Assembly: GCA_003104895.1 (NCBI GenBank)
Contig: PQAG01000189.1
Coordinates: forward strand, 12,102-29,397
Source of the DNA: Nitrosomonadales bacterium
GTDB lineage: Bacteria > Pseudomonadota > Gammaproteobacteria > Burkholderiales > Sulfuricellaceae
Direction: 5' to 3'
DNA length: 17,296 bases
Both the position numbers and the translations under genes were made by a program. Below, one piece after another: positions 1 to 7,578 of this stretch. Every line of letters begins with the position of its first letter. Position 1 is the stretch's first letter. The notes beneath the pieces are model-generated. The model worked only from the letters and a program-made list of their open reading frames with translations. It was not told the origin of the DNA and did not search any database.

Positions 1-20
1 CTGAGATCGTTGATGTCCAT
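1..20 (-). CDS. ccoQ: CcoQ/FixQ, cbb3 oxidase small subunit (first 6 codons only)
   Basis: An ATG lies 4 bp past the ccoO stop codon and is preceded by a GAGG-like ribosome site inside the end of ccoO. The visible codons read MDINDL, which matches the usual start of CcoQ (typically MDIN followed by a single membrane helix). The gene runs off the left edge. The call rests on these six residues and on the standard ccoN-ccoO-ccoQ-ccoP order, so it is probable rather than proven. Confidence 0.65.
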
Positions 21-24
21 GGCT

Positions 25-645
25 TTACCTCGTGCTCTTGATGGCCGTGCCCAGGTTCTGCAGATAGGCGATCAGGGCGTCCTGCTCTGTCTTGCCCTTC
101 AGCTCGTCATTGGCCTTGGCGATCTGCTCGTCGGTATAAGGCAGGCCCAGGGTGCGCAGCACTTCCATGTTGGGCTTGATATCAACCTTATCCAGGCTTG
201 CCTGGGCCAGCCATGGGTAGGCCGGCATGTTGGATTCCGGCACCACATCGCGCGGGTTGTTGAGGTGGGTGCGATGCCAGTCGTCGGAATAACGGCCGCC
301 GACGCGATGCAGATCAGGACCGGTGCGCTTGGAGCCCCACTGGAACGGGTGATCATAGACAAACTCACCCGCCACCGAGTAGTGGCCATAGCGCTCGGTC
401 TCGGCGCGGAAGGGGCGGATCATCTGCGAATGGCAGTTGTAGCAGCCTTCGCGCTGATAGATGTCGCGCCCGGCCAGCTGCAGGGCGGTATACGGCTTGA
501 GGCCCGCCACCGGCTGGGTGGTGGATTTCTGGAAGAACAGCGGCACGATTTCCACCAGCCCCCCCACGCTCACCACCAGCAGGATCAGCACGATCATCAG
601 ACCGATGTTTTTTTCCAGAAACTCATGCGATGAAGTTGCACTCAT
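25..645 (-). CDS. ccoO: CcoO/FixO, cbb3 cytochrome c oxidase monoheme subunit II
   Basis: This 206-residue membrane-anchored c-type cytochrome of the cbb3 terminal oxidase passes electrons from CcoP to the catalytic CcoN subunit on the periplasmic side. It has one N-terminal membrane helix (about residues 14-38). The heme c motif CYNCH is at 68-72, and a downstream NMPAYPW supplies the likely axial methionine. The start is placed at the ATG at 645 because AAGGAG lies just upstream. An in-frame extension to 705 would overlap the end of ccoN and lacks a ribosome site. It follows ccoN by 19 bp and is followed by ccoQ after 4 bp, so all are one operon. The length is normal for the family. Confidence 0.96.
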   Translation of the reverse strand: MSATSSHEFLEKNIGLMIVLILLVVSVGGLVEIVPLFFQKSTTQPVAGLKPYTALQLAGRDIYQREGCYNCHSQMIRPFRAETERYGHYSVAGEFVYDHPFQWGSKRTGPDLHRVGGRYSDDWHRTHLNNPRDVVPESNMPAYPWLAQASLDKVDIKPNMEVLRTLGLPYTDEQIAKANDELKGKTEQDALIAYLQNLGTAIKSTR

Positions 646-664
646 TTTTTTCTCCTTGCCTGTC

Positions 665-2095
665 TTAAGCGTGAGCGCCGGCGACTGCGGGAATTGCCGC
701 ATCATTCACCGCCTTGGCGCCTGCAACCGTTTTGAACACGTTGTAGGCCATGATCAGCATGCCGCTGAGGAACATCAGGCCGCCCAGCAAACGGATGGTC
801 AGGAACGGATAGGTCATTTTCACCGCCTCGGCAAAGCTGTAAGTCAGCGTGCCATCCGGGTTGACCGCGCGCCACATCAGGCCTTCAGCCACGCCGGCGA
901 TCCACATCGCGGCGATGTACAGCACCACGCCGATGGTGGCGATCCAGAAATGCGCGGTGATCAGCTTGATGCTGTACATCTGCTCGCGGCCGAAGAGGCG
1001 CGGAATCAGATAGTACATGCAGCCGATCGACACCATCGCCACCCAGCCCAGCGCGCCCGAGTGCACGTGGCCCACGGTCCAGTCAGTGTAGTGGGACAGC
1101 GCATTCACGCTCTTGATGGCCATCATCGGGCCTTCGAAAGTGGACATGCCGTAGAAGGACAGAGAAGTGACCAGGAATTTCAGGATCGGATCGGTGCGAA
1201 GTTTGTGCCAGGCGCCGGACAAGGTCATGATGCCGTTGATCATGCCGCCCCAGGAGGGCGCCAGCAGGATCAGGGAGAACAGCATGCCGAGGGACTGGGT
1301 CCAGTCAGGCAGGGCGGTGTAGTGCAGATGGTGCGGGCCGGCCCACATGTAGGTGAAAATCAGCGCCCAGAAGTGCACCACGGAGAGGCGGTAGGAATAC
1401 ACCGGACGCCCAGCCTGCTTGGGCACGAAGTAGTACATCATGCCGAGAAAGCCGGCGGTCAGGAAGAAGCCCACTGCATTGTGGCCGTACCACCATTGCA
1501 CCATGGCATCCTGCACACCAGCATAGGCGGAGTAGGATTTCCACAGCGAGACTGGCAGTTCGGCATTGTTGACCACATGCAGCAGCGCCACGGTCAGAAT
1601 GAAGGCCCCGAAGAACCAGTTCGCCACGTAAATATGCGTGGTCCTTCGCTTCATGATGGTGCCGAAGAACACGATGGCGTAGGCGACCCACACCAGGGTG
1701 ATGAGGATGTCGATCGGCCACTCCAGTTCAGCATATTCCTTGGAAGTAGTGATGCCCAGCGGCAGGGTGATGGCTGCCAGCAAAATCACGGCCTGCCAGC
1801 CCCAGAAGGTGAAGGCCGCCAGCCCGTCACTGAACAGCCGGGTGTGACAGGTGCGCTGAACGACGTAGTAGGAAGTCGCAAAAAGCGCCGACCCGCCAAA
1901 GGCAAAAATCACTGCGTTGGTATGCAGCGGCCGCAAGCGGCCATAAGACAAGAACGGAATCCCGAATGTCAGATCCGGCCAGACAAGCTGAGAGGCAATA
2001 ATCACCCCTACCAGCATGCCGACAATCCCCCACACCACCGTCATGATGGAGAATTGCCGCACCACCTTGTAGTTGTACGTGGCTTGCGCTTCCAT
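665..2095 (-). CDS. ccoN: CcoN/FixN, cbb3 cytochrome c oxidase catalytic subunit I
   Basis: This 476-residue, roughly 12-helix heme-copper oxidase subunit reduces O2 at a heme b3-CuB centre and pumps protons. Ligand motifs seen include WYGHNAVGF (CuB His), GPHHLHYTALPDW (the two further CuB His) and VGHVHSGALGW (heme His pair). YYFVPKQAGRPVYSY lies between them, as is usual in CcoN. The start at 2095 follows AGGAGG by a few bases; an 11-codon upstream extension has no such site. The high-affinity cbb3 type fits microaerobic respiration. A probable FNR-type promoter lies 62-103 bp upstream of the start codon. The gene is complete, with nothing missing. Confidence 0.97.
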   Translation of the reverse strand: MEAQATYNYKVVRQFSIMTVVWGIVGMLVGVIIASQLVWPDLTFGIPFLSYGRLRPLHTNAVIFAFGGSALFATSYYVVQRTCHTRLFSDGLAAFTFWGWQAVILLAAITLPLGITTSKEYAELEWPIDILITLVWVAYAIVFFGTIMKRRTTHIYVANWFFGAFILTVALLHVVNNAELPVSLWKSYSAYAGVQDAMVQWWYGHNAVGFFLTAGFLGMMYYFVPKQAGRPVYSYRLSVVHFWALIFTYMWAGPHHLHYTALPDWTQSLGMLFSLILLAPSWGGMINGIMTLSGAWHKLRTDPILKFLVTSLSFYGMSTFEGPMMAIKSVNALSHYTDWTVGHVHSGALGWVAMVSIGCMYYLIPRLFGREQMYSIKLITAHFWIATIGVVLYIAAMWIAGVAEGLMWRAVNPDGTLTYSFAEAVKMTYPFLTIRLLGGLMFLSGMLIMAYNVFKTVAGAKAVNDAAIPAVAGAHA

Positions 2096-2156
2096 AAAAC
2101 CCTCCTGATAACAATAAAAACTAACCATAAGCCCTTTCCGGACATTACGGTCCTGA

Positions 2157-2198
2157 ATAATAGCGCCATCAGTAGCTATATATTTTGCGCTAGATCAA
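2157..2198 (-). promoter_or_regulatory. Probable class II FNR/ANR-type promoter of ccoNOQ
   Basis: On the plus strand 2185-2198 reads TTGCG-CTAG-ATCAA. One half-site is a perfect match to the FNR consensus TTGAT-N4-ATCAA and the other matches 3 of 5. On the minus strand a TATTAT -10 hexamer occupies 2162-2157. The box centre (2191.5) and the -10 centre (2159.5) are 32 bp apart, as expected when FNR sits at -41.5. Transcription would start near 2150, leaving a leader of about 55 nt. Binding itself is inferred. Confidence 0.7.
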
Positions 2199-2257
2199 AC
2201 TTGGTGCATTTTGTGCGGCCAACTGTCGCAGATTTCCGGCTTTCAGACAACCGATAA

Positions 2258-2422
2258 TCATGTTTCAGGAGGTGGGGGGGGACGATCGTCATCCATCAGG
2301 ATCCGGTGGGCAGGCCCTTCCAGGTCTTCAAACTGCCCGCTCTTCACCGCCCAAAGGAAAATGCCGGCAATCAGGAAGATCAGGATGACGCTCAAGGGAA
2401 TCAGCAAGTAGAGGATTTCCAT
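2258..2422 (-). CDS. ccoS: CcoS/FixS, cbb3 oxidase maturation protein
   Basis: This is a 54-residue single-helix membrane protein that starts MEILYLLIPLSVILIF and continues LWAVKSGQFEDLEGPAHRIL, the diagnostic CcoS sequence. CcoS is needed to insert heme/copper cofactors into the cbb3 oxidase. It begins 15 bp after the ccoI stop, behind an excellent ribosome site (AGAGGTGATC), so ccoI and ccoS are co-transcribed. The C-terminus ends in five prolines encoded in part by a run of eight C residues (2274-2281). Adding or losing one base would change only the last few residues. Confidence 0.95.
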   Translation of the reverse strand: MEILYLLIPLSVILIFLIAGIFLWAVKSGQFEDLEGPAHRILMDDDRPPPPPET

Positions 2423-2437
2423 GATCACCTCTATTAA

Positions 2438-4939
2438 TTAGGGTGTTTTCTTTTCAGAACCCGGCTCGGATTGAACCAGACGCAAGGCATTCAGCACCAC
2501 CAGCAGCGAACTCGCAGACATGCCGATGCCCGCCATCCAGGGCGTAATATAACCCAGAGCGGCCAGAGGAATCGCCAGCAGATTATAAGCAAACGCCCAG
2601 GCCAGATTCTGGCGGATGATGCGCTGGGCCCTGACTGCGATATCCAAACCCGCATGCAAATGAGGAAGATGCTCCGACAGCAGAATCATGTCGGCGCTGG
2701 CGCGCGCCACCTGGGTGCCGCCCCCCATGGCGATGGAAACATCGGCCGCGGCCAGCACCGGCGCATCATTTACGCCATCGCCAACCATCGCCACCACGGC
2801 GCCGTCGCATTGCAGCTCACGCACATAATCCAGCTTGCCCTGAGGCGTCATGGCAGCACGTACGAGCTGGATGCCCAATTCCTTTGCCACTTGCCGTGCG
2901 GCATCCTCCTGGTCGCCGGACAACAAGACCACCGCCTTCCCGCGCCGGGTCAGGCCAGCCACCAGTTCCGCCGCATCCGGCCGCAGCGTATCGCCCAGCA
3001 CAAACAGCGCCAGCCAGCCAGACTCATCCGCAAGCGCGACCGTAGTGGCGCCGTTGCGCCCCAACAAGGCGGCGTCGGGCACCGCGCCCCCGCACAGTTC
3101 CGCAGCAAACTGCTGCCGGCCGAGGCGGTAGCGCCGGCCGTCGATTACGCCTTCCACTCCGCTTCCGGGGAGATTGACCGTTTCGCTGGCCTCCAGCGCC
3201 TGGTCATCCCCCTCCACGGCGGCGGAAAGCGCACGTGCAATGGCATGTTCCGAGGCATGCTCAAGCGCAGCAGCAAGCCGCAGACACTGCGGGCCGGTCA
3301 GCGCCCCGAGAGGGACGACTTCCAGCAGGCTCATCCTGCCATGGGTCAGAGTACCCGTCTTGTCGAACACGAAATGTGTCGCCCGGGCCAGCGTTTCCAG
3401 CGCATGTCCCCGTGTCGTCAGCAAGCCCAGCCGTGTCAGGCTGCCGGTGGCCGCAGTGAGCGCGGCAGGCGTGGCCAGGGATAGGGCACAGGGGCAGCTC
3501 ACCACCAGCACCGCCACCGTGATCCAGAATGCCCGTGCCGGTTCGATGAAATACCAGATTGCACCCGTAAGAGCCGCGATCAGGAGCAATGCCAGCACGA
3601 ACCAGCCCGCCACCCGGTCGGCCAGTTGCGCCAGAGCGGGTTTCTCGGCCATGGCGCGGTCCAGCAGGCGCACAATCCCCGACAGCACCGTGTCCTGCCC
3701 CAGCCCGTCCACGCGCATCACCAGCGGGCTGTCCACGTTGACCGTGCCGGCGATCAGGCGCTCACCGGCAAGCTTGGCAACAGGGCGGCTTTCGCCGGTC
3801 AGCAGGGATTCGTCCACCTGGCTCGCCCCCTGCTCCACCAGGCCATCCGCCGGCACTGCCTCGCCGGGCCGGATCAGGACATGCTCGCCCAGGCTCAGCG
3901 CGCTGACCGGCACCAGCTCGTCGCTCCAGGAAGCGGGAAAGTCCACGAGACGATTGGCCATCGCCGGCTGCAGCTTGACCAGTTTCTCCGCGGCATCCGC
4001 AGCCTTGCGCCGCGCACCCATTTCAAGAAAACGGCCGGAAAGGAGAAAAAAAACGAACATGCTGACGGAGTCGAAATACACTTCGCCGCTACCCGCCAGA
4101 GTTGCATACACGCTGGCCAGGAAGGCGGCGCCGACCCCCAGCGCCACCGGCACGTCCATGCCCGCCTGCCGCAGTTTCAGGTCGCGCCAGGCACCCAGGA
4201 AAAAAGGCCATGCAGAATACCCCACCACCGGCAATGTCAGCACCAGGCTCGCCCAGCGCATCATGCTGGCGATCCACGGCGGCATGGTAACGTCACCCGA
4301 GGCCAGATACATCGGCACCGCATACATCATCACCTGCATCATGCCGATACCGGCGATGAACAGGCGGCGCAAGGCGGCCTGGCGCTCCTTCTGGAAGAGC
4401 TGCTCCTGACGTCCGGGATCGAAGGGATGCGCCGTATAGCCGATAGCCGCCACGGCGTGGAGAATTTCCGACAGCTGGATGCGCGCATTGTCCCAGCGCA
4501 CGCGGGCACGGTGGGTGGAGTAGTTGACTTCGACCGAAAGCACCCCGGGCAGGCTGGAAATATGATGCTCATTCAGCCAGACGCAGGCGGCGCAGACGAT
4601 GCCTTCCAGAATCAGCGAGGCTTCACGCACCTCCCCTGCCTCCTGGCGCACAAAGCTGTGCTGCACTTCCGGCAGATCGTAGAGCTTGGCCTGGCGCAGC
4701 CATTCGGGCACGACTTCGGAGGCATCCAGAGCCGCCGTGCCGGATTTGGCGGTACGGTGACGATAATAGTCCTCCAGCCCGCCATCCACGATCGCCTGGG
4801 CGACCGCCTGGCAGCCGCGGCAGCACATTTCACGCGCAACGTGCCCGATCTCCACCGCATAATGGCTGTGTGGAGGAATGGGCTGGCCGCAGTGGAAACA
4901 CTCCAGCGCGGCGCTTTGTGGGTTGACTGGCGAATTCAT
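2438..4939 (-). CDS. ccoI: CcoI/FixI, copper-translocating P1B-type ATPase for cbb3 oxidase assembly
   Basis: This 833-residue heavy-metal P-type ATPase exports copper for assembly of the CuB centre of cbb3 oxidase. In order it has an N-terminal cysteine-rich metal-binding domain (CFHC at 14-17, CCxxC at 39-43), an HMA domain with CAAC at 116-119, membrane helices with the transport motif CPC at 482-484, the phosphorylated Asp526 in DKTGT, and GDGVND around Asp721. The CcoI subclass, as opposed to CopA, is indicated by the N-terminal cysteine domain and by ccoS next door. I choose the ATG at 4939. The longer in-frame ATG at 5008 would lie upstream of the probable promoter (4955-4996), and residues before 4939 do not look conserved. 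No strong ribosome site is visible, and the predicted leader is only about 10 nt. Confidence 0.95.
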   Translation of the reverse strand: MNSPVNPQSAALECFHCGQPIPPHSHYAVEIGHVAREMCCRGCQAVAQAIVDGGLEDYYRHRTAKSGTAALDASEVVPEWLRQAKLYDLPEVQHSFVRQEAGEVREASLILEGIVCAACVWLNEHHISSLPGVLSVEVNYSTHRARVRWDNARIQLSEILHAVAAIGYTAHPFDPGRQEQLFQKERQAALRRLFIAGIGMMQVMMYAVPMYLASGDVTMPPWIASMMRWASLVLTLPVVGYSAWPFFLGAWRDLKLRQAGMDVPVALGVGAAFLASVYATLAGSGEVYFDSVSMFVFFLLSGRFLEMGARRKAADAAEKLVKLQPAMANRLVDFPASWSDELVPVSALSLGEHVLIRPGEAVPADGLVEQGASQVDESLLTGESRPVAKLAGERLIAGTVNVDSPLVMRVDGLGQDTVLSGIVRLLDRAMAEKPALAQLADRVAGWFVLALLLIAALTGAIWYFIEPARAFWITVAVLVVSCPCALSLATPAALTAATGSLTRLGLLTTRGHALETLARATHFVFDKTGTLTHGRMSLLEVVPLGALTGPQCLRLAAALEHASEHAIARALSAAVEGDDQALEASETVNLPGSGVEGVIDGRRYRLGRQQFAAELCGGAVPDAALLGRNGATTVALADESGWLALFVLGDTLRPDAAELVAGLTRRGKAVVLLSGDQEDAARQVAKELGIQLVRAAMTPQGKLDYVRELQCDGAVVAMVGDGVNDAPVLAAADVSIAMGGGTQVARASADMILLSEHLPHLHAGLDIAVRAQRIIRQNLAWAFAYNLLAIPLAALGYITPWMAGIGMSASSLLVVLNALRLVQSEPGSEKKTP

Positions 4940-4954
4940 GTCGGGACCGCCATC

Positions 4955-4996
4955 ATTGTAAGCGATCCGGCCTGGGCGAATTATGACCTGGGTCAA
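4955..4996 (-). promoter_or_regulatory. Probable CRP/FNR-family promoter of ccoIS
   Basis: Plus-strand 4983-4996 reads ATGAC-CTGG-GTCAA and contains the perfect dyad TGACC-TG-GGTCA. It is an FNR-like box in which the half-sites carry C/G instead of T/A at the inner position. A minus-strand -10 (TACAAT, 5 of 6) is at 4960-4955. The centre-to-centre distance is 32 bp, the same as at ccoN, so the two promoters support each other. The start site would fall near 4949. Confidence 0.6.
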
Positions 4997-5032
4997 ACCC
5001 GCATTCAAAAAATCCGCTTCAGGGAACCTCTC

Positions 5033-5851
5033 TCACAGCCCGAACAGCTTGATCAGGGGGGCATAATCATCCTTGCCGGCCGGGATGAAGCCATCCTTGC
5101 GCCCCATTTTTTCCAGCATGGCGCGGCCATCGGCGGTGTTGGGCGCATCCAGCAAGGCCTGCCGGATGCGCTGGGAATCCGCTGCGTCCATGTCTTCCCT
5201 CACCGCGAAGGCAAAGTGCACGACTTCATAGCTTTCCTCGATCACGCGCGATCCCGGGTGATCCTGCACCCATTGTTTGGCGAACCCCGCTGTCACGGCT
5301 GCCACATCGACACGGCCGATCTTGAGCGCATTGAGCGTTGCATCCTGGAAGCGCTGATTGAAAACTTCAGAAAAATAACTTTCCGGCGTCATTCTGGAAA
5401 AGCGCAGTTTGGCAAGTGCAAGCTGGGCAGCCAGACTTTCCTTGTCCGGCAAGCCCAGACGCTTACCCCTGGCATCGCTCAGGCTCTTGATGCCGCTGGA
5501 TTCCATTACCACGAATGCTGCCTTGAGTTTGCCCGGGTAACGGGCGACCGGCACATAATTGGCACTCTTCATGGCCTGTGCTATCACCTGGGGCGGTCCA
5601 AGAAAGACATCGAAAGCATCCTTCTTCAGACGCCGCTCTGAGGCAGACAGACTCTGGCTCACCTCAAGCTTGACCGGCCGTTTCAGCACGGCAGCCAAAT
5701 AGTCCGCCAGCGGCTTGTATTTGTCTGTGATATCCCGCTGTTCATCCTGAGCGGGAACTCCGGTATTGACGCCGAGCAGCAAGCGCTCGGCCGCACCTGC
5801 CGGAAGCGCCATCACTAGAGCCAACAGTGCCATAAGGTATTTTGTCATCAT
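5033..5851 (-). CDS. PhnD-like periplasmic substrate-binding protein (orphan)
   Basis: This is a 272-residue exported protein with a signal peptide at about 1-20, cleaved after AGA, followed by a type 2 periplasmic binding fold. Family marks of the phosphate/phosphite/phosphonate-binding (PhnD-like) group include DKYKPLADYL, the segment FDVFLGPPQVIAQAM, and GRVDVAAVTAGFAKQW in the second lobe. No ABC permease or ATPase gene is in the window, so it may serve a distant transporter or a sensor, and its ligand is unknown. It lies 88 bp after the rhodanese operon terminator and about 90 bp before ccoI. A second ATG at 5848 has better spacing from the GGGAGG ribosome site and may be the true start. 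Its role next to ccoI is not known. Confidence 0.8.
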   Translation of the reverse strand: MMTKYLMALLALVMALPAGAAERLLLGVNTGVPAQDEQRDITDKYKPLADYLAAVLKRPVKLEVSQSLSASERRLKKDAFDVFLGPPQVIAQAMKSANYVPVARYPGKLKAAFVVMESSGIKSLSDARGKRLGLPDKESLAAQLALAKLRFSRMTPESYFSEVFNQRFQDATLNALKIGRVDVAAVTAGFAKQWVQDHPGSRVIEESYEVVHFAFAVREDMDAADSQRIRQALLDAPNTADGRAMLEKMGRKDGFIPAGKDDYAPLIKLFGL

Positions 5852-5888
5852 GCCCTCCCTTCAAATCAGGCGATCACATTTAACCGTT

Positions 5889-5914
5889 AAAAAAAGGGCG
5901 GCTTGCGCCGCCCT
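5889..5914 (-). terminator. Rho-independent terminator of the sqr-rhodanese operon
   Basis: Read on the minus strand, an 8-bp stem (AGGGCGGC / GCCGCCCT) with a 4-nt loop is followed at once by seven T. It begins 25 bp after the stop codon of the last rhodanese gene, which separates that operon from the PhnD-like gene. Confidence 0.92.
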
Positions 5915-5939
5915 CAACGGAGACACACCAGCATTCAAA

Positions 5940-6620
5940 TCATTTTGCCGGTTTGACCGTGGTCAATCCCAGCGCTTCCCACTCCTGCATGCCGCCGCGG
6001 TACCAGATCAGCTTGTGCGCGGGGTAGCCGATCTTGAGCAGACCCTTGATGTTGGTGGGAGACTGGCCGCACCAGTGGCCATTACAGAACATCACCAGCG
6101 TCTTGGCGTTGGAGAAATCCCAGAAACCTTCCGACTGCTTGGCGCCCAGCTGTTTTTCCAGAATTTCCTGCACTGTGATGGGGTCGGATTTGCCGATATT
6201 CAGCTTGTCCCAGGGAATGTTCACCGCGCCCGGAATGGTGCCTTTCTCGACCCAGTCCGGCGTGCGCGAATCAATCACCAGCAGAGTCTTGTCCCCAGCG
6301 CTCACCTTCTGCAGGTACTGCAGCATTTCCAGTTCACCGATGGTTTTCACCCCAGGAGCAAGCTCACCCGGCTGGATACAGAATGGGGGGCACTTGCGCG
6401 AGGTCTTGCCAAAGGCCGGATTGATGTTGTTGTCGGTATTCTGGTTGCGCTGGATGGTGACCTTCTGGCCGCCATGCATCACGTCCACCGACTGAATATC
6501 GGCGGCAATCCCCACTTCCAGGGGTTTGGCAGCGCCGCCAGTCGAAGCGCAGCCTGACATGCCGACTGCGGCAACGAGCGCCAGGGTCAGGCCAGAAAAC
6601 TTGAGCAGATTTTTCTTCAT
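5940..6620 (-). CDS. Rhodanese-domain lipoprotein
   Basis: This 226-residue protein has a lipoprotein signal whose lipobox ends in MSGC (Cys24), so it should be membrane-anchored. A conserved amino-terminal segment carries CPPFC (77-81). A rhodanese domain follows, with VIDSRTPDW and the active-site loop CNGHWC (179-184). Rhodaneses carry sulfane sulfur as a persulfide on the first loop cysteine; the second cysteine, five residues on, is not part of the classical loop. It is a close paralogue of the gene just upstream (37 bp away). The ATG at 6620 is chosen because GGAGG lies 10 nt ahead; a GTG at 6629 is too close to it. It is the last gene of the sqr operon. The acceptor is unknown. Confidence 0.88.
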   Translation of the reverse strand: MKKNLLKFSGLTLALVAAVGMSGCASTGGAAKPLEVGIAADIQSVDVMHGGQKVTIQRNQNTDNNINPAFGKTSRKCPPFCIQPGELAPGVKTIGELEMLQYLQKVSAGDKTLLVIDSRTPDWVEKGTIPGAVNIPWDKLNIGKSDPITVQEILEKQLGAKQSEGFWDFSNAKTLVMFCNGHWCGQSPTNIKGLLKIGYPAHKLIWYRGGMQEWEALGLTTVKPAK

Positions 6621-6657
6621 GTACTTCACTCCTCCGAATTTTATAATGCTTGCCAGG

Positions 6658-7305
6658 TTAGGGCTTGACCGTAGTCAGGCCGAGCAACTCCCAATCCTGC
6701 ATGCCGCCCCGGTACCACTTGATCTTGTCCGCGGGGTAGCCGATCTTGAGCAAGCCCTTGATGTTGGTGGGGGACTGGCCGCACCATGAACCGTTGCAGA
6801 ACATCACCAGGGTCTTGGCGCCATCAAAATTCCAGAAGCCATCCTGCTGCCTGGCCCCCAGTTGTTTCTCCAGGATTTCCTGGACCGTGATCGGGTCGGA
6901 TTTGCCGATATTGAGCTGGTCCCAGGGAATGTTCACCGCGCCAGGGATGGTGCCCTTGGCGACCCAGTCAGGAGTGCGCGAATCGATCACCATGATGCTC
7001 TTGTCGCCATCGCTCATTTTCTTCAGGTAGTGCAGCATTTCCAGCTCGCCAATGGTGTTCACACCAGGAGCCAGTTCACCGGGCTGGATGCAGAACGGCG
7101 GGCATTTGCGCGAGGTCTTGGCAAAGGCCGGATTGACGTTGTTATCCTGGTTCTGGTTACGCTGAATGACCACTTTCTGCCCCTTATGCATCACCTCGAC
7201 AGTGGGCATGTCCGCAGCAATATTGACGTCGAGAGCGGATGACATGCCGGGCAGCATAACGCTGGCCAGCAAAGCGGTTGAAACAAGCAATTTGTTAAAT
7301 GTCAT
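6658..7305 (-). CDS. Periplasmic rhodanese-domain protein
   Basis: This is a 215-residue exported protein. The signal peptide is followed by a likely cleavage after SSA (residue 24), with no lipobox. The body matches the downstream lipoprotein closely: RNQNQDNN, then CPPFC (68-72), VIDSRTPDW, and the loop CNGSWCGQSP starting at Cys170. The fold indicates sulfurtransferase activity on a persulfide in the periplasm. The ATG at 7305 is preferred over 7311, which directly abuts GGAGG. It lies between the small Cys-tailed protein (47 bp away) and its paralogue (37 bp), under the sigma-54 promoter of sqr. The reaction partner is not shown by the sequence. Confidence 0.88.
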   Translation of the reverse strand: MTFNKLLVSTALLASVMLPGMSSALDVNIAADMPTVEVMHKGQKVVIQRNQNQDNNVNPAFAKTSRKCPPFCIQPGELAPGVNTIGELEMLHYLKKMSDGDKSIMVIDSRTPDWVAKGTIPGAVNIPWDQLNIGKSDPITVQEILEKQLGARQQDGFWNFDGAKTLVMFCNGSWCGQSPTNIKGLLKIGYPADKIKWYRGGMQDWELLGLTTVKP

Positions 7306-7352
7306 TTTCATCCTCCAATTGGTTTTTTATGCAAGGTACAACTTGTTATAAC

Positions 7353-7553
7353 TTAATTGCACTCAGGCTCGGTGCCGCCCCCTCCTTTTTTTTCATCTTT
7401 CTTTTCGCCAGTTTCTCCGGCTTTGCCCTCTTTTTTATCACCGGCGGCTTTCTGCTCGCTCTTCTGATCTTTTGGCGCCTCTTCCGCCGCGTAGACTACC
7501 GGCGTCAAGACTACTCCACAAGCCAGCCACAAAGTGGTCAGTATTTTTTTCAT
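7353..7553 (-). CDS. Small exported Lys/Glu/Gly-rich protein with C-terminal cysteine
   Basis: This 66-residue protein belongs to no family I recognise. It has a clear signal peptide (1-22, cleavage after VYA). The mature part of 44 residues is almost entirely Lys, Glu, Asp, Gly and Ala and ends GGGGTEPECN. Cys65 is the only cysteine left after cleavage; Cys12 lies in the signal peptide, where WLAC is a poor lipobox. A good ribosome site (GGAGAC) precedes the ATG. It sits between sqr and the rhodaneses in the same orientation. A flexible charged chain with one terminal thiol suggests a sulfur-carrier tail, loosely like the GGCGG arm of SoxY. That is my inference, and a metal-binding or anchoring role is also possible. 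Confidence 0.75.
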   Translation of the reverse strand: MKKILTTLWLACGVVLTPVVYAAEEAPKDQKSEQKAAGDKKEGKAGETGEKKDEKKGGGGTEPECN

Positions 7554-7578
7554 ATTTCGTCTCCGTAAATAAAACCCT

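Noticed and set aside
461..2257. Long plus-strand open frame of 598 codons over ccoN
   Set aside because: It is the antisense of ccoN/ccoO. Its translation is His/Gln/Arg-rich without recognisable domains, while the minus strand encodes full cbb3 subunits.
3626..5641. Long plus-strand open frame of 671 codons over ccoI and the PhnD-like gene
   Set aside because: It crosses two clear minus-strand genes and the intergenic promoter, and it has no family features. It reflects high GC codon bias.
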